NCBI GenBank assembly: GCA_017503235.1
Contig: JAFVTL010000135.1
Coordinates: 1-37,619 of the forward strand
Length of the DNA: 37,619 bases
Reading direction: 5' to 3'
DNA from: Bacteroidaceae bacterium
GTDB taxonomy: Bacteria; Bacteroidota; Bacteroidia; Bacteroidales; Bacteroidaceae
Each line of letters starts with the position of its first letter. The first letter of the stretch is position 1. A program made the position numbers and the translations under genes. This document shows, piece by piece, positions 16,662 to 23,764 of this stretch. The notes beneath the pieces were generated by a model that had not been told where the DNA came from, did no database searches, and worked only from the letters and a program-made list of their open reading frames with translations.

Positions 16662-17747
16662 TTATCTTTTCAGAAGGCCTATCTTCAGGTTAAGCTTAAA
16701 GTAGTACACCCCGTTTTCGCGTTCAAGGTATCCGTACTTGTCCTTGTTGGTGGAGCCTTTCTCCAATCTTGTATTTTTGTAGAGGAATTCGGCAAAGGTA
16801 TCCTTGTCCGCCTTTTGGTAGGCGATGACTTCGCCTTGCGCGTCCATCATCAGGAATCCGGCGATGGCTGAATCGGTGCCGTTGTATAGCTTGGCGGGGC
16901 GCATGCCTAAGGCCAGCGCCAACAGGAACTGCTTCATCTTGTATTCGTAGAACTTGTGCTTGTTGATGAGCTCGTCCTTTATCTTCAAAGGGTTCAGTTG
17001 CTTGATGTATTCGGTCAGTTCGCTCACCTTGGTGATACCTTCCAGATGCATGGCGCGTGCCATTTCGCCCACTACCCGTGGAAAATGGAGGTCAATCATC
17101 CCCAAGTTGCTACGGAATATCTTGTCGGCTGCATCGTTGAACTTCAAGTTCCCTCCCAGCCTTTCAATCATCATCATTCTGCCTACCACGTCGTCATCTT
17201 CGCCAAAGGCATTGATTTTGTTTACGGTCGGTGTGGCAAACTTTACTCCTGTCTGTTCGAACTTGAAATTGGCTGTTCTACCTCCATCGAGCAAGGGGAA
17301 CATGGAGGTGAGTTTCGAACGTACGCAGAATCCTACCGGAGGGGTGTCCTTGTGGAAGAATGACACGTAGAAATCGGTACGGTCGTCCGTCTGGGCTTCG
17401 AGGTCGAATATGGCCACTTCGTCGAGGAACTCTTCTACGCCTTCGGGCGATTCCACATCGTTCTCCCTGCTTGCCTTTACAGCTTCGAGTACAAGGTGTG
17501 CTACGGTATCAAAATCCTCGCGAGGAATGCGTTTGTCCATGTTTTCTCCACAGATGTGTATCTCCTCGCCTTCGATGATGTATTGTCGGGTGCCATCGTG
17601 CTCTTCACGTCTTATCATGGCTATGGGCCATGTCATCGCTTCGTCCTTTGTACCTTCGGCGTTGCCGGCATGTACTTGTCCGTCGGCCAGCAGACGGAAA
17701 AAGGTGTAGAGTTCGCACCACTCTCTTTTGGTTGCTTCAAATGCCAT
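16662..17747 (-). CDS. HpaII-family type II restriction endonuclease
   Basis: I place the start at the ATG at 17747 (MAFEATKREWCELYTFFRLL; 361 aa). A frame opening at a TTG at 17780 would begin at about the predicted transcription start. The N-terminal pattern (KREWCELYTFFRLLADGQVH), the middle GFCVRSKLTSMFPLLDGGRT and the C-terminal part (FYEYKMKQFLLALALGMRPA; ENGVYYFKLNLKI) match what I know of R.HpaII relatives, which cut CCGG. Length agrees with about 360 aa. The family pattern around the centre is, from memory, GFSIKS; here the corresponding Lys appears as Arg (R143). No methyltransferase gene adjoins it. CCGG occurs in this window (for example 4857-4860 and 6173-6176), so the host must be protected, or the enzyme is inactive or altered in specificity. 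Confidence 0.85.
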   Translation of the reverse strand: MAFEATKREWCELYTFFRLLADGQVHAGNAEGTKDEAMTWPIAMIRREEHDGTRQYIIEGEEIHICGENMDKRIPREDFDTVAHLVLEAVKASRENDVESPEGVEEFLDEVAIFDLEAQTDDRTDFYVSFFHKDTPPVGFCVRSKLTSMFPLLDGGRTANFKFEQTGVKFATPTVNKINAFGEDDDVVGRMMMIERLGGNLKFNDAADKIFRSNLGMIDLHFPRVVGEMARAMHLEGITKVSELTEYIKQLNPLKIKDELINKHKFYEYKMKQFLLALALGMRPAKLYNGTDSAIAGFLMMDAQGEVIAYQKADKDTFAEFLYKNTRLEKGSTNKDKYGYLERENGVYYFKLNLKIGLLKR

Positions 17748-17787
17748 AATTCTAAATCTATTCTTAGTCGTTTCACTCAAACAAATG

Positions 17788-17816
17788 CAAAGATAATCAA
17801 AAGAAGTCTTAACAAA
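17788..17816 (-). promoter_or_regulatory. Candidate promoter of the HpaII-type gene
   Basis: On the minus strand TATCTTTG (17788-17795) is an exact -7 box. A TTTG at 17813-17816 lies upstream with a 17-nt spacer, slightly short. The predicted start near 17782 gives a leader of about 35 nt to the ATG at 17747. It may drive the whole run toward 6162. Confidence 0.5.
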
Positions 17817-17878
17817 TGAATAAAAGAGAAAACCAATTCTTAAACAATGTTATATAACATATTTTTCTTTGCGTTTTA

Positions 17879-17909
17879 TTTGCTATTTGATTTAGAATCC
17901 GTACCTTTG
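17879..17909 (+). promoter_or_regulatory. Consensus promoter P1 upstream of hsp20
   Basis: TTTG (17879-17882), a 19-nt spacer and TACCTTTG (17902-17909) match the Bacteroidetes primary-sigma consensus fully. Transcription would start near 17916, about 275 nt before hsp20 and about 35 nt before a terminator hairpin. Confidence 0.6.
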
Positions 17910-17915
17910 CATCGT

Positions 17916-17975
17916 TTTCATTACATAATAAATAATAGGTATAAGGGTTGGGGCAAGATATTGCTCCTTTTTTTT
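17916..17975 (+). ncRNA. Putative ~60-nt small RNA or attenuated hsp20 leader
   Basis: The segment runs from the predicted start of P1 to the end of an intrinsic terminator and contains no ORF. It is defined only by promoter and terminator signals. No RNA family is recognised. Confidence 0.35.
17950..17975 (+). terminator. Intrinsic terminator or attenuator in the hsp20 upstream region
   Basis: GGGGCAA (17950-17956), loop GATA and TTGCTCC (17961-17967) form a 7-bp stem, followed by eight T residues (17968-17975). This is a textbook intrinsic terminator with no gene directly upstream on this strand. Confidence 0.75.
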
Positions 17976-17989
17976 GTCCCTTACCTTTG
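17961..17989 (+). promoter_or_regulatory. Candidate promoter P2 upstream of hsp20
   Basis: TTG (17961-17963), 18 nt and TACCTTTG (17982-17989). The -33 element would be the descending arm of the terminator hairpin. The start would be near 17996, so transcripts would carry the 22-bp repeat array as 5-prime leader. Confidence 0.45.
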
Positions 17990-18077
17990 TGTAAAGCATC
18001 CCTTTCCTCTTTGTAAAACTATGCTTTCTTCCTCGTAAAGCTATGCTTTTCTCTTCGTAAAACGATGCTTTCTTTCT
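17990..18077 (+). repeat. Array of four 22-bp repeats in the hsp20 leader
   Basis: Units start at 17990, 18012, 18034 and 18056, an exact 22-nt period. They read TGTAAAGCATCCC, TGTAAAACTATGCTTTC, CGTAAAGCTATGCTTTTC and CGTAAAACGATGCTTTC. The third unit contains AAAGC-TAT-GCTTT, a small dyad. Period and opening match the arrays at 5600-5731 and 5936-6023. Confidence 0.7.
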
Positions 18078-18189
18078 CCGATATGCTAAGATTTCTGAAT
18101 TGAAGCACTTCCATCAAACTTCTTTCTCCTTCTGTTGTTCTATCTCTGTAACCTAATTATTCACTTAAAAACGAAAGGAGATTCAAAAA

Positions 18190-18636
18190 ATGATGCCCAT
18201 CAGAAGATACCATCAGAGTTGGTTGCCGGCCATGTTCGACGACTTTTTTGATAACGAATGGATGAAGAAGACCAACGCAACTGCCCCAGCCATCAACGTG
18301 ATGGAGGGTGACAAGGAATACACCGTTCAGATTGCCGCTCCCGGCATGACGCGTGAAGACTTCAATGTGCATGTGGACGAGGAAGGAAACCTGGTCATCA
18401 GCATGGAGAAGAAGGAAAAGGAAAAATGCAAGCATGACGAAGAAAAGGCTTGCAATTGCCGATATTTGCGTCGCGAGTTTTCGTACACCAAGTTCCAACA
18501 GACCTTGATTTTGCCGGAGGATGTAGACAAGGAAGGCATCTGTGCCACCATGTGTGACGGGGTGTTGAACATCGAACTTCCTCGTCTCGCTCCCGAGAAG
18601 AAAGAAAAGAAGACCAAGGTAATCGAAATCAAGTAA
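18190..18636 (+). CDS. Small heat-shock protein, Hsp20/alpha-crystallin family
   Basis: A 148-aa ATP-independent holdase that binds unfolding proteins in the cytoplasm. The alpha-crystallin domain runs from about residue 32 (APAINVMEGDKEYTVQIAAP, GMTREDFNVHVDEEGNLVIS) to about 138 (CDGVLNIELPRLAPEKK, the conserved GVL motif). The short N-terminal part is rich in Trp, Phe and Met (RRYHQSWLPAMFDDFFDNEW), usual for oligomerisation and substrate binding. The insert KKEKEKCKHDEEKACNC between strands holds three cysteines and a histidine. The start is supported by a strong Shine-Dalgarno sequence, AAAGGAG (18174-18180), 9 nt before the ATG, which is uncommon in this phylum and suggests high expression. 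The upstream region carries two promoters, a terminator and a repeat array. Confidence 0.95.
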   Translation: MMPIRRYHQSWLPAMFDDFFDNEWMKKTNATAPAINVMEGDKEYTVQIAAPGMTREDFNVHVDEEGNLVISMEKKEKEKCKHDEEKACNCRYLRREFSYTKFQQTLILPEDVDKEGICATMCDGVLNIELPRLAPEKKEKKTKVIEIK

Positions 18637-18679
18637 ATGGACTTTTCCGAACCTTGACTATATATTTTTTTTCATGTCG

Positions 18680-18715
18680 TGGAGGGCTGCCTGTGAAGGT
18701 GGCCCTCTCCTTTTT
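18680..18715 (+). terminator. Intrinsic terminator after hsp20
   Basis: GGAGGGC (18681-18687) pairs with GCCCTCTCC (18702-18710, with a small bulge), followed by five T residues. Confidence 0.75.
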
Positions 18716-18745
18716 GGGTATTATAGAGTCAATGAAGAGACATCC

Positions 18746-18777
18746 TTGTCTTGTTATCCATTATTTTTCTATCTTTG
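18746..18777 (+). promoter_or_regulatory. Promoter of the AlaX-type gene
   Basis: TTG (18746-18748), a 21-nt spacer and TATCTTTG (18770-18777), an exact -7 box. The start would fall near 18784, giving a leader of about 33 nt. Confidence 0.6.
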
Positions 18778-18816
18778 TATCCGAAACTTGTCTTTAGTTT
18801 AAACAAGTATTGATTT

Positions 18817-19281
18817 ATGGAAGAAAAACAACCGGTGCTCAATGAGCACAATAAGGCGGAATATCCGCCAATGCATACTTGCGAACATGTAGTGAATCGG
18901 ACGATGGTGAATCTTTTCGGGTGCGGAAGAGCCGTGTCAGCACATATCGAACGTAAGAAGAGTAAGTTGGATTTTGCTTTACAGGCATGTCCGACAGATG
19001 AACAGATGGCAGAGTTGGAGGCTAAAGTAAACGAAGTCCTTCGTCAAGATTTGTCCGTCAGTATGGAATACATTACCCAGGAAGAGGCGATGGGACGCTT
19101 TGACTTGAAGAGATTGCCCGAAGGTGCCTCCGAAACCTTGCGTGTGGTGCATGTGGGCGATTATGATGAGTGCCTTTGTATCGGTACACACGTGGAGAAC
19201 ACTTCCGAAATAGGTACGTTCAAGATTGCCAGCTATGACTATAAGGAGGGAATTCTCCGTATGAGGTTCAAGATTGTCTGA
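18817..19281 (+). CDS. Stand-alone AlaX-type tRNA-editing protein
   Basis: The 154-aa protein is built from the second additional domain (SAD) that edits mischarged tRNA in AlaRS and ThrRS. Both zinc-binding halves of the active site are visible: HxxxH as HTCEH (H20, H24) and CxxxH as CIGTH (C121, H125). Flanking patterns (CEHVVNRTMVNLFG; THVENTSEIGTFKI) are those of AlaX. It has no aminoacylation or C-Ala domain, so it is the short AlaX form, which in other organisms hydrolyses Ser- or Gly-tRNA(Ala) in trans. Substrate identity here is inferred from the family. It has its own promoter and converges on the histidine kinase gene, with 28 nt between their ends. Confidence 0.85.
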   Translation: MEEKQPVLNEHNKAEYPPMHTCEHVVNRTMVNLFGCGRAVSAHIERKKSKLDFALQACPTDEQMAELEAKVNEVLRQDLSVSMEYITQEEAMGRFDLKRLPEGASETLRVVHVGDYDECLCIGTHVENTSEIGTFKIASYDYKEGILRMRFKIV

Positions 19282-19309
19282 CTCACTCGTTGACAAGGGG
19301 ATGCCCACT

Positions 19310-20839
19310 TTATTCCATTGGAATGGTGAAGCGGAAGGTCGTCCCCTTTCCTATTTCGGATTCGAGGGTGATACTTCCCCCCATCGTGTCGGTGATGAGC
19401 TTGCAAATAGAAAGCCCCAATCCGGTACCTTGAACGAAGGAATTGAGCTTGACGAACCGGTCGAATACGGTTTTCTGTTGTTCAGGTGCTATGCCGATAC
19501 CTGTGTCGCTTACAAATCCATGTATCATGCCATCGCCTATCGTATATCCAAAACGTATCTCCCCTTCTGAAGTGAACTTCATGGCGTTGTTGATGAGGTT
19601 GGTATAGAGTTGCATGATGCGGTTCTTGTCCTGACGGATGATAAATTCATTTCCTGGAGTATCCTTGACGAGTGTTACTCCTTCCATCGGGCGGTTACGA
19701 TGTATCTCGTATTGGCTCAAGCAGATTTCTTCCATATCCATGGGAGCCTTGACAAATTCCAACGTTCCGGCTTCAATCTTGGCGAGGTCGAGGATGTCGT
19801 TGATAAGCTGAAGAAGAATTTCTGAATTCTGACTGATGATGTCGGAGTACATGTTGCGCTCTTCATCTGAGTTGGCTTGTCCCAATAGTTGTGCAAAGCC
19901 TACAATGGCGTTGAGAGGCGTACGTATTTCGTGGCTCATGCTGGCCAGAAAGGTAGTCTTCAATCGGTCGCTTTCTTCAGCCTTGATACGTGCGTGTATC
20001 AGTTCCTTTTCAATTTCTTCCAAGTTGCCTACATCGATAGAAACCCCTACCAATAGCGGAGCGCGTTGTTCCATCGGAACCAATACTTTGATGGTTTCCA
20101 CTACGCGTCGTTGGCCGGATGCGCTCAGATAGGATTCTTGAGTTTGAAGGCGTTTGTTTGTGCGAACCAATTCCAAATCGTCACGACGGAATTTGTCAGC
20201 GTCCTCCCTGTTGGGAAAAATGTCATAATCCGTGTGGCCAAGCGCTTTTTCTTCCAGAATGGCAGAAATGCGGGTAAAGGCTTTGCTCCAATACAGATAA
20301 CGGAAGTCATCACCAGTGTCCTTTACGAAAAGGCTTACAGGGACATTGTCCATGATGGCCTTCAAAAGACGGTTCGATTCCTTCAGTTTGTTTTGGCTTT
20401 TAACAAGTTCGGTCACATCCATGCCAAAGAACCACATGGTGTCTTCCCCTTCATGTTCGAGTATCACCGCTGATACCTTGAGGATGCCGTTTTTCTTTTC
20501 GTATTCGTTTCTGTATTCGCAAGTATAAGTAAGCACACCTCCCGGTGCATTCTTGATTTCTACTATTTTACGCAAGAATGCAATGGGTGTATTGAAACTG
20601 ATGGGAAGGTCATAAATGGTATAGTGGCTCCAGTCTTCATCAAGACCATGAATTCGTACATAGTGCTTATTAGCATAGAGCAAACGGCCATCTGCAGAAA
20701 TGGCCATGACACTATCAGCCACCTGGTTCAAAGCTTTGGCAAAAGCGTTTTTGAATGTGCGTTTGCCTTTCTTCAATTCCTCCAATTCGGCCTTTAGCCG
20801 TTGGTTTTCCTTTTCGAGCTCTTCTAGCCTTCTCTCCAT
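19310..20839 (-). CDS. Soluble PAS-domain sensor histidine kinase
   Basis: The 509-aa protein begins with a coiled coil (RRLEELEKENQRLKAELEEL), followed by a PAS domain at about 33-150 (FAKALNQVADSVMAISADGR) and a second at about 160-275 (AIMDNVPVSLFVKDTGDDF). HisKA has phospho-acceptor H303 in FLASMSHEIRTPLNAIVGFA. The HATPase domain shows the N box (LINNAMKFTSEGEI), DTGIGIAP and GTGLGLSICK. It has no transmembrane segment and no receiver domain, so it should sense an intracellular signal or a bound cofactor and pass phosphate to a separate response regulator. None is encoded in this window, so the partner is unknown. Confidence 0.94.
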   Translation of the reverse strand: MERRLEELEKENQRLKAELEELKKGKRTFKNAFAKALNQVADSVMAISADGRLLYANKHYVRIHGLDEDWSHYTIYDLPISFNTPIAFLRKIVEIKNAPGGVLTYTCEYRNEYEKKNGILKVSAVILEHEGEDTMWFFGMDVTELVKSQNKLKESNRLLKAIMDNVPVSLFVKDTGDDFRYLYWSKAFTRISAILEEKALGHTDYDIFPNREDADKFRRDDLELVRTNKRLQTQESYLSASGQRRVVETIKVLVPMEQRAPLLVGVSIDVGNLEEIEKELIHARIKAEESDRLKTTFLASMSHEIRTPLNAIVGFAQLLGQANSDEERNMYSDIISQNSEILLQLINDILDLAKIEAGTLEFVKAPMDMEEICLSQYEIHRNRPMEGVTLVKDTPGNEFIIRQDKNRIMQLYTNLINNAMKFTSEGEIRFGYTIGDGMIHGFVSDTGIGIAPEQQKTVFDRFVKLNSFVQGTGLGLSICKLITDTMGGSITLESEIGKGTTFRFTIPME

Positions 20840-20971
20840 ATCAGTTTAAACAAGTTGTTGATTGTAGGTGTATAGGTTGCGAATATAGAAAAAAGGATAC
20901 AATTATCCAATGTGCGGACTCTTTTTTTCAAAAAATAAATGGGATGTATCCTCATTTCCGAAAGATTATTC

Positions 20972-20979
20972 TATCTTTG
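20972..20979 (+). promoter_or_regulatory. Candidate promoter -7 box of tRNA-Thr
   Basis: TATCTTTG is an exact -7 box ending 26 nt before the tRNA. No convincing TTTG lies 19-21 nt upstream. The rest of 20840-21005 shows no further feature. Confidence 0.45.
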
Positions 20980-21005
20980 CAATACTTTTTCTGAACACAT
21001 GGTTT

Positions 21006-21078
21006 GCCGAAATAACTCAGTTGGTAGAGTAACTCATTCGTAATGAGTAAGTCGCGGGTTCGAGTCCCGCTTTCGGCT
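21006..21078 (+). tRNA. tRNA-Thr (anticodon CGU)
   Basis: The 73-nt cloverleaf is complete. Acceptor stem GCCGAAA (21006-21012) pairs with TTTCGGC (21071-21077), with discriminator T at 21078. The anticodon stem is ACTCA/TGAGT (21032-21036 and 21044-21048) around loop TTCGTAA, giving anticodon CGT (21039-21041), which reads ACG threonine codons. The T arm is GCGGG-TTCGAGT-CCCGC. CCA is not encoded. It lies 31 nt before the nuclease gene, which may be transcribed by read-through. Confidence 0.97.
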
Positions 21079-21109
21079 CTCAAACTCTCATAAATACAAA
21101 TTCCTGATA

Positions 21110-21985
21110 ATGAATTCAAAGAAGAATAATCCCCTGATGCGTTGGTTGGGGGCTGTTGTTGTTATAGGGCTGGCTGCTGGGGCCAAGATGATGATGGGCG
21201 GCGATACAAATACAGCGGAAGAAGCCTTGTCCCTCACGGCCATGAACCAACCGGTTAATAGTCAGAAGGTTTCTAGTAAGAAATCGAAGAAATCAAGTAA
21301 TACACACCTCATGGAAATACCTCAGAATGATGGTGCATCGAAAGGACAGAGACTTGACAGAAAGGGATATGCATTGTGCTATGACTCTGATAAAGGTACT
21401 CCTCAATGGGTGGCATGGGAATTGACTCGCGAGGAAACGAGAGGTAAACTTGAACGTACGGATTGGTTTGAGGCTGATGAAGATGTGAAAGGGAAACGGG
21501 TAGAATATAATGATTACTCTGGTTCGGGATATGACCGTGGTCACATGGCACCTGCCGGTGATATGAAATGGGATATGGAGGCAATGGAAGAGTCCTTTTT
21601 GATGAGTAACATCTGTCCTCAGAACCACGAACTGAACAAAGGTAGTTGGAATGACCTGGAGATTGAAACCCGCCAATGGGCAAGGAAATACGGAAAGGCT
21701 TATGTCGTTTGTGGTCCTATTTATGATTCGGATAAGAAGCTGAAGCGCATAGGAAGAAGCCATGTGGCTGTTCCCCACCATTTTTATAAAGCGGTTCTGA
21801 TTTATCCGAATGGAAATCCGTTGGTGTTGGGCTTTGTCTTCTCGAATGATGGAAAACACAAGACGATGAAACAATCGTTGGTTTCTGTCGACCAGTTGGA
21901 AAAGCGTACGGGCTTGGACTTCTTCTCAAAGTTGCCGGATGACGAAGAGAAAGCTTTGGAGGCTGTTACCGCTACCCTTCCCTAA
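21110..21985 (+). CDS. DNA/RNA non-specific endonuclease (NUC1/Serratia type)
   Basis: The 291-aa protein has an N-terminal hydrophobic segment (WLGAVVVIGLAAGAKMMMG, residues 9-28), which serves as signal peptide or anchor, then a Lys/Ser-rich linker. The beta-beta-alpha-metal domain follows with the catalytic motif DRGHMAP (D142 to P148; H145 is the general base) and the metal-ligand region SFLMSNICPQNHELNKGSWN. The late motif VAVPHHFYKAVLIYPNG is also typical. Such enzymes cut single- and double-stranded DNA and RNA with Mg. Export suggests nucleic-acid scavenging or defence outside the cytoplasm. No inhibitor gene is adjacent. Confidence 0.93.
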   Translation: MNSKKNNPLMRWLGAVVVIGLAAGAKMMMGGDTNTAEEALSLTAMNQPVNSQKVSSKKSKKSSNTHLMEIPQNDGASKGQRLDRKGYALCYDSDKGTPQWVAWELTREETRGKLERTDWFEADEDVKGKRVEYNDYSGSGYDRGHMAPAGDMKWDMEAMEESFLMSNICPQNHELNKGSWNDLEIETRQWARKYGKAYVVCGPIYDSDKKLKRIGRSHVAVPHHFYKAVLIYPNGNPLVLGFVFSNDGKHKTMKQSLVSVDQLEKRTGLDFFSKLPDDEEKALEAVTATLP

Positions 21986-22010
21986 GAAGCAAGAATATAT
22001 AAATAAGAAA

Positions 22011-22044
22011 AGAGGCGCATGACCCGATTGGGTAATGCGCCTCT
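22011..22044. terminator. Bidirectional intrinsic terminator
   Basis: AGAGGCGCAT (22011-22020) is the exact reverse complement of ATGCGCCTCT (22035-22044). It is T-rich on the far side in both directions and separates the convergent nuclease and GH51 genes. Confidence 0.88.
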
Positions 22045-22066
22045 CTGTTTATAGGTATCTGTCAAA

Positions 22067-23605
22067 TTACTTCACTTCGAGTGTTACGATTGACTTGGCT
22101 GGAAGAGTGATTTTCAAAGCGCCCTTGTTAATCTTGGCTCCCTTGAATTCTTGAGGCATAACAACTGATGGGTTTTCAAAACTGTTGTAATCGCCGATGT
22201 TCTTGGAAGTCAGAATCTGACCGCTGACGCTCTTTACCTTGAAGTTTTCGAGGTTCAGGTCAATTTCCTGAGATTCCGTCAGATGTACGTTAGACAAAGA
22301 GATGTGGATGACACCGTTTGCATCGCGTGAAGCAGTAGCGCTTACCATCGGAACAATGCGGTCGCCACGTACGGCTTCGCGTTCGCACTTCAATTCAAGT
22401 GGCAAGAAGGTTGCATCCTGGTGTACGTTGTACATTTTGAATACATGATAAGTCGGAGTCAGAACCATCTTGTCGTCCTTAGTCAGAATCATGGATTGGA
22501 GTACGTTGGCAATCTGTGCGATGTTGGCCATCTTGACTCTCTTTGAATACTTGTGGAAGATGTCGAGTGTCAATGAAGCTACGAAGGCATCGCGAAGTGT
22601 GTTCTGTTGGTACAAGTGACCCTTGATAGTGCCCGGTTCTTCGTCCCACCATGTTCCCCATTCGTCTACCAACAAATCGATTTGGTTTTGTGGGTCATAC
22701 TGATCCATGATAGCGATGTGCTTCTTGATAACCGGTTCGATTTCAAGGCACTTGCCCATAGTCCAATAGTAGTCTTCATCGTTGAATTGGGTAGCCGAAC
22801 CTTTGCTTCCTGTCCATCCTAAAACGGTATAATAGTGAAGAGAAACACCGTTCATTTGATGTCCGATGTTCTTCATCAACACTTCTGTCCAGTTGTAGTC
22901 ATAGTCAGAGGCACCACTGGCAATCTTGTACAATACATTACCATCATAGTTGCGGCAATAAGTTGCATAACGACGATAAAGGTCTGAATAGTATTCAGGA
23001 CGCATGTTACCACCACATCCCCAGCTTTCGTTACCAACACCTAAGAATTTTACTTTCCAAGGTTTTTCACGACCGTTTTCCATACGGAGCTTAGCCATCG
23101 GGCTACCTTGTTCGGCGGTCATGTATTCTACCCATTTAGCCATTTCTTCTACTGAACCGCTACCAACATTTCCACTGATGTAAGGTTCGCAACCCAGCAT
23201 TTCGCACAGGTTCAGGAATTCGTGTGTACCGAAGCTGTTGTCTTCAACCGTACCACCCCAGTTGTTGTTAACCATGCGAGGACGGTTTTCCTGAGGACCG
23301 ATACCATCCATCCAGTGGTATTCGTCAGCGAAACATCCGCCTGGCCAACGGAGTACTGGCACCTTCAGTTCTTTCAAAGCCTGAAGTACGTCGTTTCGAT
23401 AACCGTTGGTGTTTGAAATGGATGAATTTGGACCCACCCAAAGACCTCCGTAGATACAAGTTCCCAAATGTTCGGCGAATTGGCCGTAGATGTGCTTGCT
23501 GATAGTTTCCTTTCCATCGTCAGGACGGATGGTAACAGATGCTTTTTGTTGTGCAAAGATGGGCAGAGCAGCCATGATTGCCAAACCAGCTAATGTTTTT
23601 TTCAT
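22067..23605 (-). CDS. Alpha-L-arabinofuranosidase, GH51
   Basis: The 512-aa protein has a signal peptide (MKKTLAGLAIMAALPIFAQQ) and a TIM barrel followed by a C-terminal beta domain. The GH51 acid/base glutamate is E193 in FLGVGNESWGCGG and the nucleophile is E315 in LLVDEWGTWWDEEPG. Other family hallmarks are HIYGQFAEHLG, LRWPGGCFADEYHW and HYYTVLGW. It removes terminal L-arabinofuranose from arabinan, arabinoxylan or arabinogalactan fragments by a retaining mechanism, probably in the periplasm. No SusC/SusD pair or other carbohydrate genes surround it, so it is not in a visible polysaccharide utilisation locus. Confidence 0.96.
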   Translation of the reverse strand: MKKTLAGLAIMAALPIFAQQKASVTIRPDDGKETISKHIYGQFAEHLGTCIYGGLWVGPNSSISNTNGYRNDVLQALKELKVPVLRWPGGCFADEYHWMDGIGPQENRPRMVNNNWGGTVEDNSFGTHEFLNLCEMLGCEPYISGNVGSGSVEEMAKWVEYMTAEQGSPMAKLRMENGREKPWKVKFLGVGNESWGCGGNMRPEYYSDLYRRYATYCRNYDGNVLYKIASGASDYDYNWTEVLMKNIGHQMNGVSLHYYTVLGWTGSKGSATQFNDEDYYWTMGKCLEIEPVIKKHIAIMDQYDPQNQIDLLVDEWGTWWDEEPGTIKGHLYQQNTLRDAFVASLTLDIFHKYSKRVKMANIAQIANVLQSMILTKDDKMVLTPTYHVFKMYNVHQDATFLPLELKCEREAVRGDRIVPMVSATASRDANGVIHISLSNVHLTESQEIDLNLENFKVKSVSGQILTSKNIGDYNSFENPSVVMPQEFKGAKINKGALKITLPAKSIVTLEVK

Positions 23606-23658
23606 GATTGTAAATTAATAATGATTATTGTTTATACGTTCTCTTTTATTTCATTTTT

Positions 23659-23666
23659 CAAATATA
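23659..23666 (-). promoter_or_regulatory. Promoter -7 box of the GH51 gene
   Basis: TATATTTG on the minus strand is an exact -7 box, 53 nt upstream of the start. The -33 region is T-rich without a clear TTTG. Confidence 0.5.
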
Positions 23667-23716
23667 GTAAAATTATTATGAATGAAAAAAGTTTTCTTAG
23701 AACCAAAATGTATGAA

Positions 23717-23749
23717 TTGATAAATTGATGGGAATTATGGCTATATTTG
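23717..23749 (+). promoter_or_regulatory. Promoter of mltG
   Basis: TATATTTG (23742-23749) lies 15 nt before the mltG start. TTG (23717-23719) could be the -33 box (22-nt spacer). The leader would be very short. Confidence 0.5.
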
Positions 23750-23764
23750 CAAAAAATATGAACG

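Noticed and set aside
17748..17780. TTG start for the HpaII-type enzyme
   Set aside because: It would lie at the predicted transcription start, and the family-like N-terminus begins at the ATG at 17747.
21006..21985. tRNA-Thr as an integration site with the nuclease as cargo
   Set aside because: No integrase and no duplicated tRNA 3-prime end were seen. The nuclease gene looks native in composition and ends in a normal terminator.
22067..23605. Polysaccharide utilisation locus
   Set aside because: The GH51 gene has no SusC/SusD, regulator or other glycoside hydrolases next to it.
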